This document shows positions 19,215 through 29,218 of a stretch of DNA of 64,000 nt, one piece after another. Under the pieces are notes generated by a model. The model ran no database searches, was not told the origin of the DNA, and saw nothing but the letters and a program-made list of their open reading frames with translations. This DNA comes from Methylotenera versatilis 79 (GTDB taxonomy: Bacteria > Pseudomonadota > Gammaproteobacteria > Burkholderiales > Methylophilaceae): the NCBI RefSeq assembly GCF_000384375.1, contig NZ_ARVX01000001.1:1116001-1180000 (forward strand). The letters are read 5' to 3'. Within the stretch, counting starts at the first letter, position 1. Each line of letters opens with the position of its first letter. A program made the translations under genes and the position numbers.

Positions 19215-20708
19215 TTAATTAAGGTCGAGTCCTGCTTGTACCAATTCTGCCGCACGTAACACAGCCCGTGCTTTATTTTGTGTTTCAATCCACTCACTTT
19301 GTGGTACAGAATCTGCCACGATACCAGCACCTGCTTGTACATAAAGTCTGTTATTTTTAATCACGCCAGTTCTAATGCCAATGGCCACATCCATATCGCC
19401 ATTAAAGCCCAAATAGCCCACCGCGCCAGCATAGATGCCACGTTTGCTTGGCTCTAATTCATCAATGATTTCCATTGCACGTACTTTAGGCGCACCAGAA
19501 ACCGTGCCTGCTGGAAACGTGGCTTTAATTACATCAATCGCATCCATGCCTGATTTTAGCTGGCCTTCGACGTTACTCACAATATGCATCACGTGTGAAT
19601 AGCGCTCAATCATCATATTTTCCGTGACTCTAACTGAGCCAGTCGTTGCAACTCTGCCGACATCATTGCGGCCTAAATCCATTAACTGCACATGCTCAGC
19701 GCGTTCTTTTGGGTCGGCTAATAATTCGACTGATAAAGCCAAATCTTGCTCACGCGTTGCGCCTCGTGGACGTGTGCCAGCAATAGGGCGCGACGTGACG
19801 AGATTGTTATCCAAACGCACCAAAATCTCTGGCGATGCACCAACCACATGATGATCGCCCATATCGTAATAAAACATATAAGGTGATGGGTTTAAGCTAC
19901 GCAATGCGCGATAAAGTGACAGTGGCGATGCAGTGAATTCTTGTGACATGCGCTGGCTTAACACCACTTGCATAATGTCGCCATCCACGATGTAATCCTG
20001 AGCTTTTTTAACCGCGGCTTTAAAGTTTTCTTCACCAAATTCAGATGTAGCGACCGTTTTTGGGCTGGGCGTAGCGGCGGGAATATCCGCTGTTTTGCGT
20101 AGCATCTGTATCAATTCGCTCAGGCGACTGCGCGCTTTTTCGTAGACATTCGTATCTGCTGGGTCTGCGTAGACAATAAAATAAAGCTTGCCACTTAAGT
20201 TATCCACGACCGCGATTTCTTCAGAAACCATCAGCAGCACATCAGGCGTACCAATCGCATCTGGCTTAACCGTATTCGCTAAACGTTTTTCAATATAGCG
20301 AATGGTTTCATAACCGAAATAACCGGCTAAACCGCCTGTAAATCGGGGCAATCCTGCATAAGGTGGCGTTTTAAATCGTGATTGAAAAGACTTTACAAAA
20401 TCTAGCGGATTAATATTTTCATGCGTTTCTATAACCGCATTATTTTCAATTACCTGCACGTCAAAGCCACGCGCTTCGATGCGAATTTTAGCGGGCAATC
20501 CAATAATGGAATAGCGACCAAAGCGTTCACCGCCTTGTACACTTTCTAATAGATAAGAAAACGGTTGGTTGGCTAATTTGAGATAAAGTGAAAGTGGTGT
20601 ATCAAGATCCGCAAATGTCTCTAGAACAAGTGGAATGCGGTTATAACCTTGCGCAGCAAGGGCGTTAAATTCGGCTTGGTTAATCGTTGTTACTGCAGGC
20701 GTAATCAT
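19215..20708 (-). CDS. trpE: Anthranilate synthase component I
   Basis: TrpE makes anthranilate from chorismate with ammonia from TrpG. The 497-residue chorismate-binding fold has the N-terminal tryptophan-sensing region, including [18 protein letters not shown] (the LLES motif bound by feedback-inhibiting Trp). The catalytic half has [42 protein letters not shown] and [19 protein letters not shown]. It is the first trp gene of the cluster; no leader peptide with Trp codons was seen upstream, so classic attenuation is not supported here. Confidence 0.98.
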   Translation of the reverse strand: MITPAVTTINQAEFNALAAQGYNRIPLVLETFADLDTPLSLYLKLANQPFSYLLESVQGGERFGRYSIIGLPAKIRIEARGFDVQVIENNAVIETHENINPLDFVKSFQSRFKTPPYAGLPRFTGGLAGYFGYETIRYIEKRLANTVKPDAIGTPDVLLMVSEEIAVVDNLSGKLYFIVYADPADTNVYEKARSRLSELIQMLRKTADIPAATPSPKTVATSEFGEENFKAAVKKAQDYIVDGDIMQVVLSQRMSQEFTASPLSLYRALRSLNPSPYMFYYDMGDHHVVGASPEILVRLDNNLVTSRPIAGTRPRGATREQDLALSVELLADPKERAEHVQLMDLGRNDVGRVATTGSVRVTENMMIERYSHVMHIVSNVEGQLKSGMDAIDVIKATFPAGTVSGAPKVRAMEIIDELEPSKRGIYAGAVGYLGFNGDMDVAIGIRTGVIKNNRLYVQAGAGIVADSVPQSEWIETQNKARAVLRAAELVQAGLDLN

Positions 20709-20814
20709 ATGTCTTCCTCATCATTTTCTATTGGTTTTTAGCGTTAAGTATATGCGTAACGCAATGTCGTTATGTGGCGAATGGTGGCGGAAGCTCGGTT
20801 TTAATCTCGCGTTT

Positions 20815-20850
20815 CGCCAATCTATTCGCTTCGCCAATAAAGGCGCCAAT
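20815..20850. repeat. Three direct ATTGGCG repeats upstream of trpE
   Basis: CGCCAAT on the plus strand (ATTGGCG on the trpE strand) occurs at 20815-20821, 20832-20838 and 20844-20850, spaced 17 and 12 bases apart. They lie about 110-140 bases upstream of the trpE start, in the trpE-gph gap. They could be regulator binding sites or chance in a short GC-richer patch. Confidence 0.3.
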
Positions 20851-20883
20851 AGTCAAAATGATTGTTTAAAAAAGTCATATAAA

Positions 20884-21585
20884 TTAATGCGTTAAAATTG
20901 TGGTTAACTCGTTTAAATCGTTAATAATTGCATCTACCGTATTTGCATCAATCGGTTTGCCCTGATTATAGCCGTACGGCACGGTAATAATCCCACAACC
21001 TGCCGCACGCGCAGCGGCAATATCTGTGTTTGAATCGCCTACTAATATCGCTTGCGATTTCAATACACCTAATTTTGCACAAATATACTGTAATTGCATA
21101 GGGTCTGGCTTCTTTTTTGGCAAACTATCGCCAGAAACCACCAGTTCAAAAAAATCCAATAATCCACTGCTTTGCAATAAAGGCAACGTGAATTTTTCTG
21201 GCTTATTGGTCACGCAAGCCATTTTAAAACCTTCATCCTTAACCGCTTGCAAATTGGCCATTACATTTTTATAAGGCAAGCTTTCGCTGACATTGTTAGC
21301 ATAATGCGCAAAATAAGCCATTTGCGCTTGCTCAAATAATCTTGCATCTGGCTCACTGTCTAAATCGCCACTTAGACAACGTTTAATCAACGCTGTCGTA
21401 CCGTCACCAATATAACCAGTAATTTGGCTATCCGGCAGTTTGTTTAAACCCAAATCAGCCAATGTTAAATTCATGGCTTCTGCAATCTGTGGTGCGGTAT
21501 CGATTAGCGTCCCGTCAAGGTCAAACATTACTAGTTTGACCTTAAATTTTTTGACAGAGATTTTTTTACTAGCTGTTTTTTGCAA
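20884..21585 (-). CDS. gph: Phosphoglycolate phosphatase (HAD family)
   Basis: This HAD-superfamily hydrolase dephosphorylates 2-phosphoglycolate. Motif I is VMFDLDGTLIDT (about residues 19-30), motif II lies in CVTNKP, motif III in KKKPDP, and motif IV is LVGDSNTDIAAARAAG. The 233-residue length includes an N-terminal Lys-rich extension from a TTG start. A later start, such as ATG at residue 20, would give a protein beginning MFDLDGTL. It lies 21 bases after rpe; the rpe-gph-trpE order is common in betaproteobacteria. Confidence 0.9.
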   Translation of the reverse strand: MQKTASKKISVKKFKVKLVMFDLDGTLIDTAPQIAEAMNLTLADLGLNKLPDSQITGYIGDGTTALIKRCLSGDLDSEPDARLFEQAQMAYFAHYANNVSESLPYKNVMANLQAVKDEGFKMACVTNKPEKFTLPLLQSSGLLDFFELVVSGDSLPKKKPDPMQLQYICAKLGVLKSQAILVGDSNTDIAAARAAGCGIITVPYGYNQGKPIDANTVDAIINDLNELTTILTH

Positions 21586-21606
21586 ATCCTGAAACTCTAC
21601 AATTAA

Positions 21607-22314
21607 TTAAACCGTCGCTAAAGCCGCGCGCATTTCGCCTACGATAGTGTTGTAACGATTTTTGTCGGAATCTAATGGTTTGCTGAAAATAGCAGAACCA
21701 GCAACAAACGTATCAGCGCCTGCGCGTGCGATTTCTGCGATATTTTGAGCGTTAACTCCACCATCCACTTCTAGCCAGATTTCACGACCTGATTGCGCCG
21801 TGTAAGCATCTAATTTTGCGCGCGCTAAACGTAATTTATTTAACGTTTCTGGAATGAATTTTTGACCGCCAAAACCAGGGTTAACTGACATTAACAAAAC
21901 CATATCGACTTTATCTAGCACATGGTCTAAATAATCCAGCGGTGTTGCTGGATTAAATACCAAACCAGCCTTACAGCCTAAATCGCGAATCATCGCTAGT
22001 GAGCGGTCGATATGTTTAGACGCTTCTGGGTGAAAGGTAATGATATTCGCGCCTGCTTTTGCAAAATCAGGAATGATGCGATCCACTGGCTCAACCATTA
22101 AATGCACGTCAATCACACCGCCAACGCGCGCGGCTGTTTCACGAATCGCTTCGCAAACCAACGGCCCAATCGTTAAATTTGGCACGTAGTGATTATCCAT
22201 TACATCAAAATGCACAAAGTCTGTGCCGGATGTAATCACATCGTCAATTTCTTGACCAAGCTTGGCAAAGTTAGCGGATAAAATACTTGGGGCGATTCTA
22301 AAAGTTTTACTCAT
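21607..22314 (-). CDS. rpe: Ribulose-phosphate 3-epimerase
   Basis: Rpe interconverts ribulose-5-phosphate and xylulose-5-phosphate. In a methylotroph it also feeds the ribulose monophosphate cycle. The 235-residue TIM barrel carries [12 protein letters not shown], the metal ligands in [13 protein letters not shown] and VDVHLMVEP (written here as IDVHLMVEP), [13 protein letters not shown] and [11 protein letters not shown] at 22314 starts the usual [12 protein letters not shown]. It is the first gene of rpe-gph-trpE and is divergent from hemA. Confidence 0.97.
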   Translation of the reverse strand: MSKTFRIAPSILSANFAKLGQEIDDVITSGTDFVHFDVMDNHYVPNLTIGPLVCEAIRETAARVGGVIDVHLMVEPVDRIIPDFAKAGANIITFHPEASKHIDRSLAMIRDLGCKAGLVFNPATPLDYLDHVLDKVDMVLLMSVNPGFGGQKFIPETLNKLRLARAKLDAYTAQSGREIWLEVDGGVNAQNIAEIARAGADTFVAGSAIFSKPLDSDKNRYNTIVGEMRAALATV

Positions 22315-22544
22315 GGCTATAATTTCCTAACAAGTCATCTAAATTAATGGCTAAAGCGTTATTTTAACGCCATTTTGTACTTTTAAGAAATGCGCAATTT
22401 TTAAGATAACTTGCTTAACGTAAGCTGATACTTCAAAATTATGGACGGTAATTTCACCAACTCTTAAATTCAGTAATAGAATTGGCTTTGCTTAAATGTT
22501 CGTTAATCTTACTAATATGTTGAATGAGTTGGTAAAATAGCAAT

Positions 22545-23789
22545 ATGCAGCTTTATACAATTGGTGTTAACCACACCACTGCCCCAATTTCTATTCGTGA
22601 ACATGTCGCGTTTAATCCGGATATTTTGCGCCATGCGCTTAGCGATTTAACCGCGCAGAACGTGACTGAAGCGGCGATTTTGTCTACTTGTAATCGCACA
22701 GAAATCTATGTGCAAACCAACACGCCCGAACCAATCGTCAATTGGTTAGCCAATTATCACCGGTTAGATTTCAATAATGTTCAGCCTTATACCTACACCC
22801 TAAGTAATCAGGAAGCGGTAAAACATGCATTTCGCGTAGCGTCTGGTTTAGATAGCATGGTGTTGGGTGAGCCACAAATTTTGGGGCAATTTAAGCAATC
22901 GGTTAAAATCGCGCAAGATGCGGGAACATTGGGAACGCTTTTACATAAATTGTTCCAACGCACGTTTGAAGTCGCTAAAGAAGTACGCACCAATACGGAT
23001 ATCGGTGGCAGTTCCATTTCAATGGCAGCAGCAGCGATTAAATTAGCGCAGCGCATTTTTGGCGATATTAGCCAGCAGAAAATATTATTTATCGGCGCGG
23101 GCGAGATGATTGAGTTGTGCGCAGACCATTTTGCTGCGCAAAAACCAAAGTCTATGACTATTGCGAATCGCACGATTGAGCGTGGTTTGCAATTGGCGAA
23201 TAAAATCGGCGGTCATGCGATTCTGTTAAATGATTTGCCAGAACGTTTTTCCGAATTTGATATTGTGATTACCAGCACCGCCAGTCAATTGCCGATTGTC
23301 GGTTTGGGCATGGTAGAGCGCGCGATTAAAACACGCCGTCATCGCCCTATATTTATGGTGGATTTAGCCGTTCCACGTGATATTGAGCCAGAAGTCGCAC
23401 AATTAGACGATGTGTTTTTATACACGGTGGATGATCTGGCACAAGTGGTTGCGGATGGTATGGAAAACCGTCAGGAAGCAGCGATTAATGCGGAAATGAT
23501 TGTGGCAGCGCGCGTTGAAGGCTTTATGCAATGGTTTAAAAAACGTGATGCGATTCCCACCATTAAAGCTTTGCGCGACCAAGCCGAAGCAGTGCGCAAA
23601 AATGAGTTTGAAAAAGCACTTAAGCTGATTCAAAAGGGCGAAAATCCAGCTATCGTTTTAGAGGCGTTAAGCAATGCTTTAACCAATAAATTTTTACACG
23701 CGCCTAGCCACCTGCTTAATCAAACCCACGGCGATGAACACGCAAGAATAGAACAGATTGTCCGCCAGCTTTACCAAATTAAACATTAA
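22545..23789 (+). CDS. hemA: Glutamyl-tRNA reductase
   Basis: HemA reduces glutamyl-tRNA to glutamate-1-semialdehyde with NADPH, the committed step of C5-pathway tetrapyrrole synthesis. The catalytic cysteine is Cys49 in [27 protein letters not shown], the Rossmann segment [17 protein letters not shown], and the helical dimerisation tail are all present in 414 residues. It is divergent from rpe by 230 bases and is followed after 12 bases by prfA, the standard hemA-prfA pair. Confidence 0.98.
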   Translation: MQLYTIGVNHTTAPISIREHVAFNPDILRHALSDLTAQNVTEAAILSTCNRTEIYVQTNTPEPIVNWLANYHRLDFNNVQPYTYTLSNQEAVKHAFRVASGLDSMVLGEPQILGQFKQSVKIAQDAGTLGTLLHKLFQRTFEVAKEVRTNTDIGGSSISMAAAAIKLAQRIFGDISQQKILFIGAGEMIELCADHFAAQKPKSMTIANRTIERGLQLANKIGGHAILLNDLPERFSEFDIVITSTASQLPIVGLGMVERAIKTRRHRPIFMVDLAVPRDIEPEVAQLDDVFLYTVDDLAQVVADGMENRQEAAINAEMIVAARVEGFMQWFKKRDAIPTIKALRDQAEAVRKNEFEKALKLIQKGENPAIVLEALSNALTNKFLHAPSHLLNQTHGDEHARIEQIVRQLYQIKH

Positions 23790-23801
23790 AAGAAGCACTG
23801 A

Positions 23802-24884
23802 ATGAAACCCAGCATGATTAGAAAGCTCGCGACTTTAAGCGAGCGTTTAGAAGAGATTAATCGTCTAATGAGTAGCGAAGGCGTAACCAATAATATGGAT
23901 GCGTACAGAAAGCTCACGCAAGAACATGCGGAAATTACGCCGATTGTTGAGCAATATCATACGTTTGAGCAGGCAGAAGCAGATATTGCTGAAGCGCAAA
24001 AAATGTTAAGCGACCCAGACATGAAAGAATTTGCTCAGGAAGAGATTGATGCAGGCAAAGTGACGCTGGAGTCAGTTGAATTGGAATTGCAAAAACTGTT
24101 GCTGCCAAAAGACCCCAATGACGACAAGAATATATTCTTAGAAATACGTGCAGGCACAGGCGGCGATGAATCCGGCTTGTTTGCTGGTGATTTGTATCGC
24201 ATGTATTCACGATACGCAGAACGGCAAAAATGGCGCGTTGAGATCATGTCTGCCAATGAAGGTGAAATGGGCGGCTACAAAGAAATCATCGCCAAAATCG
24301 AAGGTTACGGTGCGTATTCTAAACTCAAGTTTGAGTCTGGCGGCCACCGTGTGCAACGTGTGCCAGATACTGAAACGCAAGGCCGCATTCATACGTCTGC
24401 TTGTACGGTGGCTGTGCTGCCAGAAGCTGACGAAATTAATGACGTGGTGATTAATCCTGCGGATATTCGCATTGATACTTACAGAGCTTCAGGCGCGGGC
24501 GGGCAACATATTAATAAAACCGATTCTGCCGTGCGCATCACGCACAATCCAACTGGTATTGTAGTGGAATGCCAAGAAGGCCGAAGCCAACATGCCAATA
24601 AAGCACAAGCCATGGCCGTACTTGCGGCACGCATTAAATCTAAACAAGTGGATGCACAAAATAGTGCAATCGCCAGTGAGCGTAAAAGCTTAATTGGCTC
24701 TGGTGATAGAAGTGAGCGCATTCGCACCTACAACTACCCGCAAGGCCGCATCACTGATCATCGCATCAACTTAACCTTGTATAAAATTGACGCGATTACC
24801 GAAGGTGATATGGATGAACTAATTGGCGCATTGTCTGCGGAACATCAGGCTGATTTATTGGCGAGTTTGGGTGATGACAATTGA
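23802..24884 (+). CDS. prfA: Peptide chain release factor 1
   Basis: RF1 terminates translation at UAA and UAG. The 360-residue protein has the coiled N-terminal domain, the codon-recognition domain and the catalytic GGQ loop ([18 protein letters not shown], about residues 225-242). ARAGTGGDE-like motif [13 protein letters not shown] and [13 protein letters not shown] are conserved. In many genomes the next gene is prmC (hemK); here a NERD-domain gene overlaps its stop by four bases instead. Confidence 0.98.
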   Translation: MKPSMIRKLATLSERLEEINRLMSSEGVTNNMDAYRKLTQEHAEITPIVEQYHTFEQAEADIAEAQKMLSDPDMKEFAQEEIDAGKVTLESVELELQKLLLPKDPNDDKNIFLEIRAGTGGDESGLFAGDLYRMYSRYAERQKWRVEIMSANEGEMGGYKEIIAKIEGYGAYSKLKFESGGHRVQRVPDTETQGRIHTSACTVAVLPEADEINDVVINPADIRIDTYRASGAGGQHINKTDSAVRITHNPTGIVVECQEGRSQHANKAQAMAVLAARIKSKQVDAQNSAIASERKSLIGSGDRSERIRTYNYPQGRITDHRINLTLYKIDAITEGDMDELIGALSAEHQADLLASLGDDN

Positions 24885-25783
24885 TTTCAATGCAGCTTCA
24901 AGCGGTCTTGATAATTCTAATCATCGCGCTTGGGCCATTGTTTATTACTGTTTATGGAGTGGTTTTTTATAAAAAAAGATTGCAGTCGAAACGTAGAAAC
25001 CCAATCAATAACAATTTATTACGTAGTCCGGGTGAGTCTTTAAGGCATAGGATAGAAGATGTAAATTTAGATATTTCAACATACTTATCTCTAGTGACCA
25101 TACTTCCGTTGATGCTTTATGCACTTTACATTAGCTTTAGCTCTCTTAAAAATCTTTCATTATTTGCTAATGTTTTTTATTTTGTAATTTCGTTATTTTC
25201 AATCGTTTTTATTATTTATAAACTCATCAAATTAGTCACCATAAAAGCAAAGTTGTCATTAGGATACGATGCAGAATTGGCAGTAGGTCAAGAATTAAAT
25301 AGTATGATGCGGGATGGCTATTGGGTATTTCATGATGTGCCCGCTGAAAATTACAATATTGATCATGTATTAGTTGGAGTAGCAGGCGTGTTTGCCATAG
25401 AAACTAAAGGTAGATCAAAACTCAAGCAAAAAGATGGTAAAGCTGATCATCGCGTAATATATGACGGATATAAATTGGACTTTCCGGGATGGTCAGAAAC
25501 TAAACCTTTAGACCAAGCAAGTCGTCAAGCAAAGTCCCTGCAAACTTGGTTAAGTAGTGCTGTAGGTGAGGATGTACAAGTGAAGCCTGTACTCGTTTTG
25601 CCAGGTTGGTTTATTGAAAGAAGCTCTGGCGCAGGAATGATTGTATTAAATGGTAAAAATCCAAATAGTGTTTTAGGTAGAGTCTATGGAAATCCTTTGG
25701 ACGATAAGTTAATTAAGCGAATAGCTCATCAACTTGACCAACGTTGCAGAACAGTTAAAACACAAGCGCTTCAATCTACGTAA
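24881..25783 (+). CDS. Membrane-anchored NERD-domain (nuclease-related) protein
   Basis: This 300-residue protein has hydrophobic segments at about residues 5-30 and 68-120. A NERD domain follows (about 128-240). Its restriction-endonuclease-like core is visible: [12 protein letters not shown] (Glu132), [10 protein letters not shown] (Asp161) and FAIETKGR (Glu174, Lys176), a D-ExK arrangement. NERD proteins are thought to process nucleic acids, but no activity is established for this type. The TTG at 24881 overlaps the prfA stop and is preceded by GGTGAT; an ATG nine bases later is the alternative. It is more AT-rich than prfA and sits where prmC often does, suggesting acquisition. Confidence 0.85.
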   Translation: MISMQLQAVLIILIIALGPLFITVYGVVFYKKRLQSKRRNPINNNLLRSPGESLRHRIEDVNLDISTYLSLVTILPLMLYALYISFSSLKNLSLFANVFYFVISLFSIVFIIYKLIKLVTIKAKLSLGYDAELAVGQELNSMMRDGYWVFHDVPAENYNIDHVLVGVAGVFAIETKGRSKLKQKDGKADHRVIYDGYKLDFPGWSETKPLDQASRQAKSLQTWLSSAVGEDVQVKPVLVLPGWFIERSSGAGMIVLNGKNPNSVLGRVYGNPLDDKLIKRIAHQLDQRCRTVKTQALQST

Positions 25784-25816
25784 TTAAGCAGTGTTATAGA
25801 TGTTCTGCAACTAAAC

Positions 25817-27205
25817 TTACTCTTTAATATCCAATTCCTGAATCTTCCGCGTCAACGTATTTCTGCCCATTCCTAACTGATTAGCCGCCTCAATACGACG
25901 ACCATCCGTATGTTGCAGTGCCTTAACAATCATCACGCGTTCAAAATCCTTGGTGCGTGCTTCTAATACATTTTGTTCGCCACGGTTCAATGCGTCAGAA
26001 ACTTCTTGCGCTAAAGCTTCTTGCCACGAACTCGCGCTGATAGTTTTGCTGGTGTCTTCTTTTAACTCTGGCGGTAAATCCACCACATCCACGCTTTGGC
26101 CAGGCGCCATGACGGTTAACCAATGGCAAACGTTTTCCAATTGACGCACGTTACCGCTCCAATTTACTGCGGTTAAATAGCGCAGTGCAGCGGCGGAAAG
26201 TTGTTTGGGTTCTACACCTAATTGAATGGCGCTTTGCGCTAAAAAGTGTTTGGTTAAATGCGGTATGTCTTCACGGCGTTCGCGCAATGGCGGCAAGCGT
26301 AAACGAATCACATTTAAGCGGTGAAATAAATCTTCGCGGAACAAGCCTAATTTAACGCGCTCTTCTAAATCTTGGTGGGTTGCGGCAATGACGCGCACAT
26401 TGACTTTGATCGGTTGGTGACCACCTACTCGGTAAAATTGCCCGTCACTTAACACGCGCAATAGGCGAGTTTGTAAATCGGCTGGCATATCGCCGATTTC
26501 ATCTAGAAACAAAGTCCCGTTATCTGCTTGTTCAAAACGTCCACGTCGTGCGGCAGCCGCGCCTGTAAATGCGCCACGTTCGTGGCCAAATAATTCAGAC
26601 TCTAATAAATCTTTTGGTATCGCTGCCGTATTAATCGCGATAAATGGTTTTTCTGCTCGTGGGCTGTGTTTGTGCAAAGCGCTGGCAACTAACTCTTTAC
26701 CACTGCCCGATTCGCCGTTAATTAGCACAGTCGCGTGCGAGCGACTTAACCTGCCAATTGCGCGAAAAACTTCTTGCATGGCGGGCGCTTGGCCGATGAT
26801 TTCAGGTGTTTCTTCTAAAGCAACTGCTTCAACCGCTTGGCGCATACTTTCTTCAACCGCGCGTTTAATCACGTCAATGGCTTGGTCGACATCGAAAGGC
26901 TTAGCTAAATATTCAAATGCGCCACCTTGGAAAGCGGCAACTGCGCTCTCTAAATCAGAATAAGCGGTCATGATGATGACTGGAATTTCAGGGTAACGCT
27001 GTTTAATTTCACTTAAAAAATCTAAGCCAGAACCGTTTGGCATGCGAATATCACTGACCACAACTTGTGGTTGTTCGCGGTTGAGTGCATTAAGCGCTTC
27101 GGCGACAGAAGAAAAAGTTCTGAACTCTAAATCCGTACGTGCTAACGCTTTTTCGAACACCCAGCGTATCGATTTATCATCGTCTAAAATCCAAATTGGT
27201 TTCAT
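25817..27205 (-). CDS. glnG: Nitrogen regulation response regulator NtrC
   Basis: NtrC is the sigma-54 activator of nitrogen-starvation genes. A receiver domain (residues 1-120) has the phospho-acceptor Asp52 (VVVSDIRMP) and Lys102. The AAA+ domain has Walker A GESGSGKE at 164-171, the sigma-54-contacting GAFTGA at 211-216, Walker B TLFLDEIG, and an arginine finger region. A Fis-type helix-turn-helix ends the 462-residue protein (RRIEAANQLGMGRNTLTRK). It lies downstream of ntrB with a 112-base gap and convergent to the NERD gene. Confidence 0.98.
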   Translation of the reverse strand: MKPIWILDDDKSIRWVFEKALARTDLEFRTFSSVAEALNALNREQPQVVVSDIRMPNGSGLDFLSEIKQRYPEIPVIIMTAYSDLESAVAAFQGGAFEYLAKPFDVDQAIDVIKRAVEESMRQAVEAVALEETPEIIGQAPAMQEVFRAIGRLSRSHATVLINGESGSGKELVASALHKHSPRAEKPFIAINTAAIPKDLLESELFGHERGAFTGAAAARRGRFEQADNGTLFLDEIGDMPADLQTRLLRVLSDGQFYRVGGHQPIKVNVRVIAATHQDLEERVKLGLFREDLFHRLNVIRLRLPPLRERREDIPHLTKHFLAQSAIQLGVEPKQLSAAALRYLTAVNWSGNVRQLENVCHWLTVMAPGQSVDVVDLPPELKEDTSKTISASSWQEALAQEVSDALNRGEQNVLEARTKDFERVMIVKALQHTDGRRIEAANQLGMGRNTLTRKIQELDIKE

Positions 27206-27317
27206 ATTTTTCTCATTAAATTGGTTAACTTTTTCAGTTAACTTTATTGCATTAACAACTTAATCACACCAATTTATTTCTATCAATTGTATGGATTAAG
27301 CTTTTTTTAATCATCTA

Positions 27318-28412
27318 TTACTGCAAGATATTCGCAGATTTAATGGACGTTGATTCAACTGGTAACAATATCGTAAAACAGGTTTTACCTGGTTGGCTTT
27401 CACAATCAATCATACCGTGATGTTGCGTGACAAAAGTTTGCGCTAAGGCAAGCCCCAAGCCGCTTCCACCTTCGCGTCCAGTTACTAGCGGATAAAAAAT
27501 CTTATCTTTAATATCGGCTGGAATACCCGGTCCATTATCAATAATTTGTAACTTAATAGCGACACGATAACGTTTTTTAGCTAACGTCACTTGGCGTTCT
27601 GCACGCGTTTTAAATATAATTTCAGCATTCACCGCGCCATTGGATTGCATGGCTTGTACCGCATTTCGCGCAATATTTAATACTGTTTGGATTAGCTTTT
27701 CGCGATCGCCGATTAAATCGGGCAAGCTAGTATCGTAATCGCGCCGCACTTTGATGTTATTAGGTGATTCTGCCAACAATAAACTACGTACGCGTTCTAG
27801 CACTTCATGGATATTGGTTGGCTCATATTTCGGCACGCGATGTGGCACCAGCAATCTATCCATCAAGCTTTGTAATCTGTCTGCTTCTTTAATGATGACT
27901 TGCGTATATTCGCGCAAACTGGGGTTAGGCAATTCATGTTCTAACAGTTGTGCAGCGCCACGCAGGCCACCGAGCGGGTTACGAATCTCATGCGCTAAAT
28001 TGCGCAATAATTCAGAGTTGGCTTGTTGCTGAATCAGCATGCGTTCTTCACGTGCGATGCGTAATTGCTGATCCATTTGTTGAAATTCTAGTAACAAAGT
28101 TGCCTTACTCATTTCAACTGGCGTCACTGTGCAAGTGACGGCAAACGATTGCTGGCGCACGGTTGTGATAGCGAATTCATGCTCACGAAATGGGCTGTCA
28201 TTCCTAACTGCGTTATCAATGGCGAGTTGCAAAATCTCGCAGTTTAAAAACACTTCTGAAATATGGCTACCTGATATTTGCGTTGCGCTTAAGGCAAATA
28301 AAATTTCAGTACTGGGGTTTGCATAAACTACTTGATGTGATTGATTCAGCAATATCACCGCAGTAGCGAGATGCTCTAAACCTGAAAATCCTGAGGGAAT
28401 GTTTTGAACCAT
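27318..28412 (-). CDS. glnL: Nitrogen regulation sensor kinase NtrB
   Basis: NtrB phosphorylates or dephosphorylates NtrC according to PII status. It is soluble, with a PAS domain (about residues 10-110). The phospho-acceptor His141 lies in LAHEIRNPLGG, and the HATPase domain has N-box NIARNAVQA, G1 DNGPGIP and G2 GGSGLGLALAQ. The length of 364 residues is normal. It sits 91 bases after the DUF4124 gene in the block glnA-DUF4124-ntrB-ntrC. Confidence 0.97.
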   Translation of the reverse strand: MVQNIPSGFSGLEHLATAVILLNQSHQVVYANPSTEILFALSATQISGSHISEVFLNCEILQLAIDNAVRNDSPFREHEFAITTVRQQSFAVTCTVTPVEMSKATLLLEFQQMDQQLRIAREERMLIQQQANSELLRNLAHEIRNPLGGLRGAAQLLEHELPNPSLREYTQVIIKEADRLQSLMDRLLVPHRVPKYEPTNIHEVLERVRSLLLAESPNNIKVRRDYDTSLPDLIGDREKLIQTVLNIARNAVQAMQSNGAVNAEIIFKTRAERQVTLAKKRYRVAIKLQIIDNGPGIPADIKDKIFYPLVTGREGGSGLGLALAQTFVTQHHGMIDCESQPGKTCFTILLPVESTSIKSANILQ

Positions 28413-28503
28413 GACTTAAATACTACAGCAATTAAATAATTGCTTGTATATAAGCAAGAGCTAAGCCAGCTTTATGCGTTGCACAAAAGATTAATTAACG
28501 ACA

Positions 28504-29019
28504 TTAATTTGCGCTAATTTCTTTGTTAAGTAACTCGATATTACGCTGATGTACATCGATGTCGGCTTGTAGGCTTTTCATTTTTTCATCAAACTTTGCA
28601 ACATTACGGAAAGTTTTTCCATTGGCGCCTTTGTAAACTTCGGGCTTAGATTCACCTTCGATATAGGCTTGTTTCGCTTGTGCTAGTGCTTGTTTTTCAG
28701 CTTCCAGTTCCGATTGTAAAATGTCTTTGCGCTTACTGTCGCGCTGATTTTGTGTACCTGCATCTACTTTAGGAAAGCTTGCTGGTGTCGCTGTTTTGGC
28801 TTGCGGGGAGCGTGTTGCTTCACGTGTGGAAGCGCTGTTGTCACCGCCAAAATTGGTATCTGCAGGTTCTAAATTTAACTTTTTAGCGCCTTTGAGTTTG
28901 ACGTTTGAATAGGTGACGCGTCCTTCAGAATCCACTTGTTTATAAATTTCTGCATTCGCTAAAACCGGTGCGATTAGCGCGATGATAATCAAGCTTAAAA
29001 ATGATAATTGTTTATTCAT
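28504..29019 (-). CDS. DUF4124 domain-containing exported protein
   Basis: A Sec signal peptide (about residues 1-23, ending ANA) precedes a short DUF4124 module (EIYKQVDSEGRVTYSNV, about 24-50), a small beta motif of unknown function common in betaproteobacterial periplasmic proteins. A Ser/Thr/Ala-rich linker follows, then a charged coiled coil (about 95-170) ending in NKEISAN. The length is 171 residues. It lies between glnA and ntrB in the same direction, a recurrent position in this group. Its role in nitrogen control, if any, is unknown. Confidence 0.85.
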   Translation of the reverse strand: MNKQLSFLSLIIIALIAPVLANAEIYKQVDSEGRVTYSNVKLKGAKKLNLEPADTNFGGDNSASTREATRSPQAKTATPASFPKVDAGTQNQRDSKRKDILQSELEAEKQALAQAKQAYIEGESKPEVYKGANGKTFRNVAKFDEKMKSLQADIDVHQRNIELLNKEISAN

Positions 29020-29111
29020 AGCAATAGTTTAGATGAGACTGTTACTGTTAGCAACGAAGTCTTGATGATTATGGTTGACTGTACTTTTTTGTTGAATTTT
29101 TTTGCAAAAAT

Positions 29112-29141
29112 AATAAAGGGCAACCTAAGTTGCCCTTTATT
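29112..29141 (-). terminator. Rho-independent terminator after glnA
   Basis: A 13-base perfect stem (AATAAAGGGCAAC / GTTGCCCTTTATT) with loop CTAA is followed on the minus strand by a T-rich tract. It lies 78 bases past the glnA stop and should separate glnA from DUF4124-ntrB-ntrC. Confidence 0.85.
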
Positions 29142-29218
29142 AAACCGTGCTTTACTCGACTGCACTTAGTTAGTGCATGCCCAATTAGCGCATGCTAAAA
29201 ACTAGCACACATACTTGA

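Noticed and set aside
20709-20883. Search for a Trp leader peptide or attenuator ahead of trpE.
   Set aside because: No short frame with tandem Trp codons and no terminator/antiterminator pair was found.
29161-29195. Paired GCATGC motifs just downstream of glnA as a regulatory hairpin.
   Set aside because: Each GCATGC is itself a palindrome. The combined stem is imperfect and the true terminator lies beyond it.
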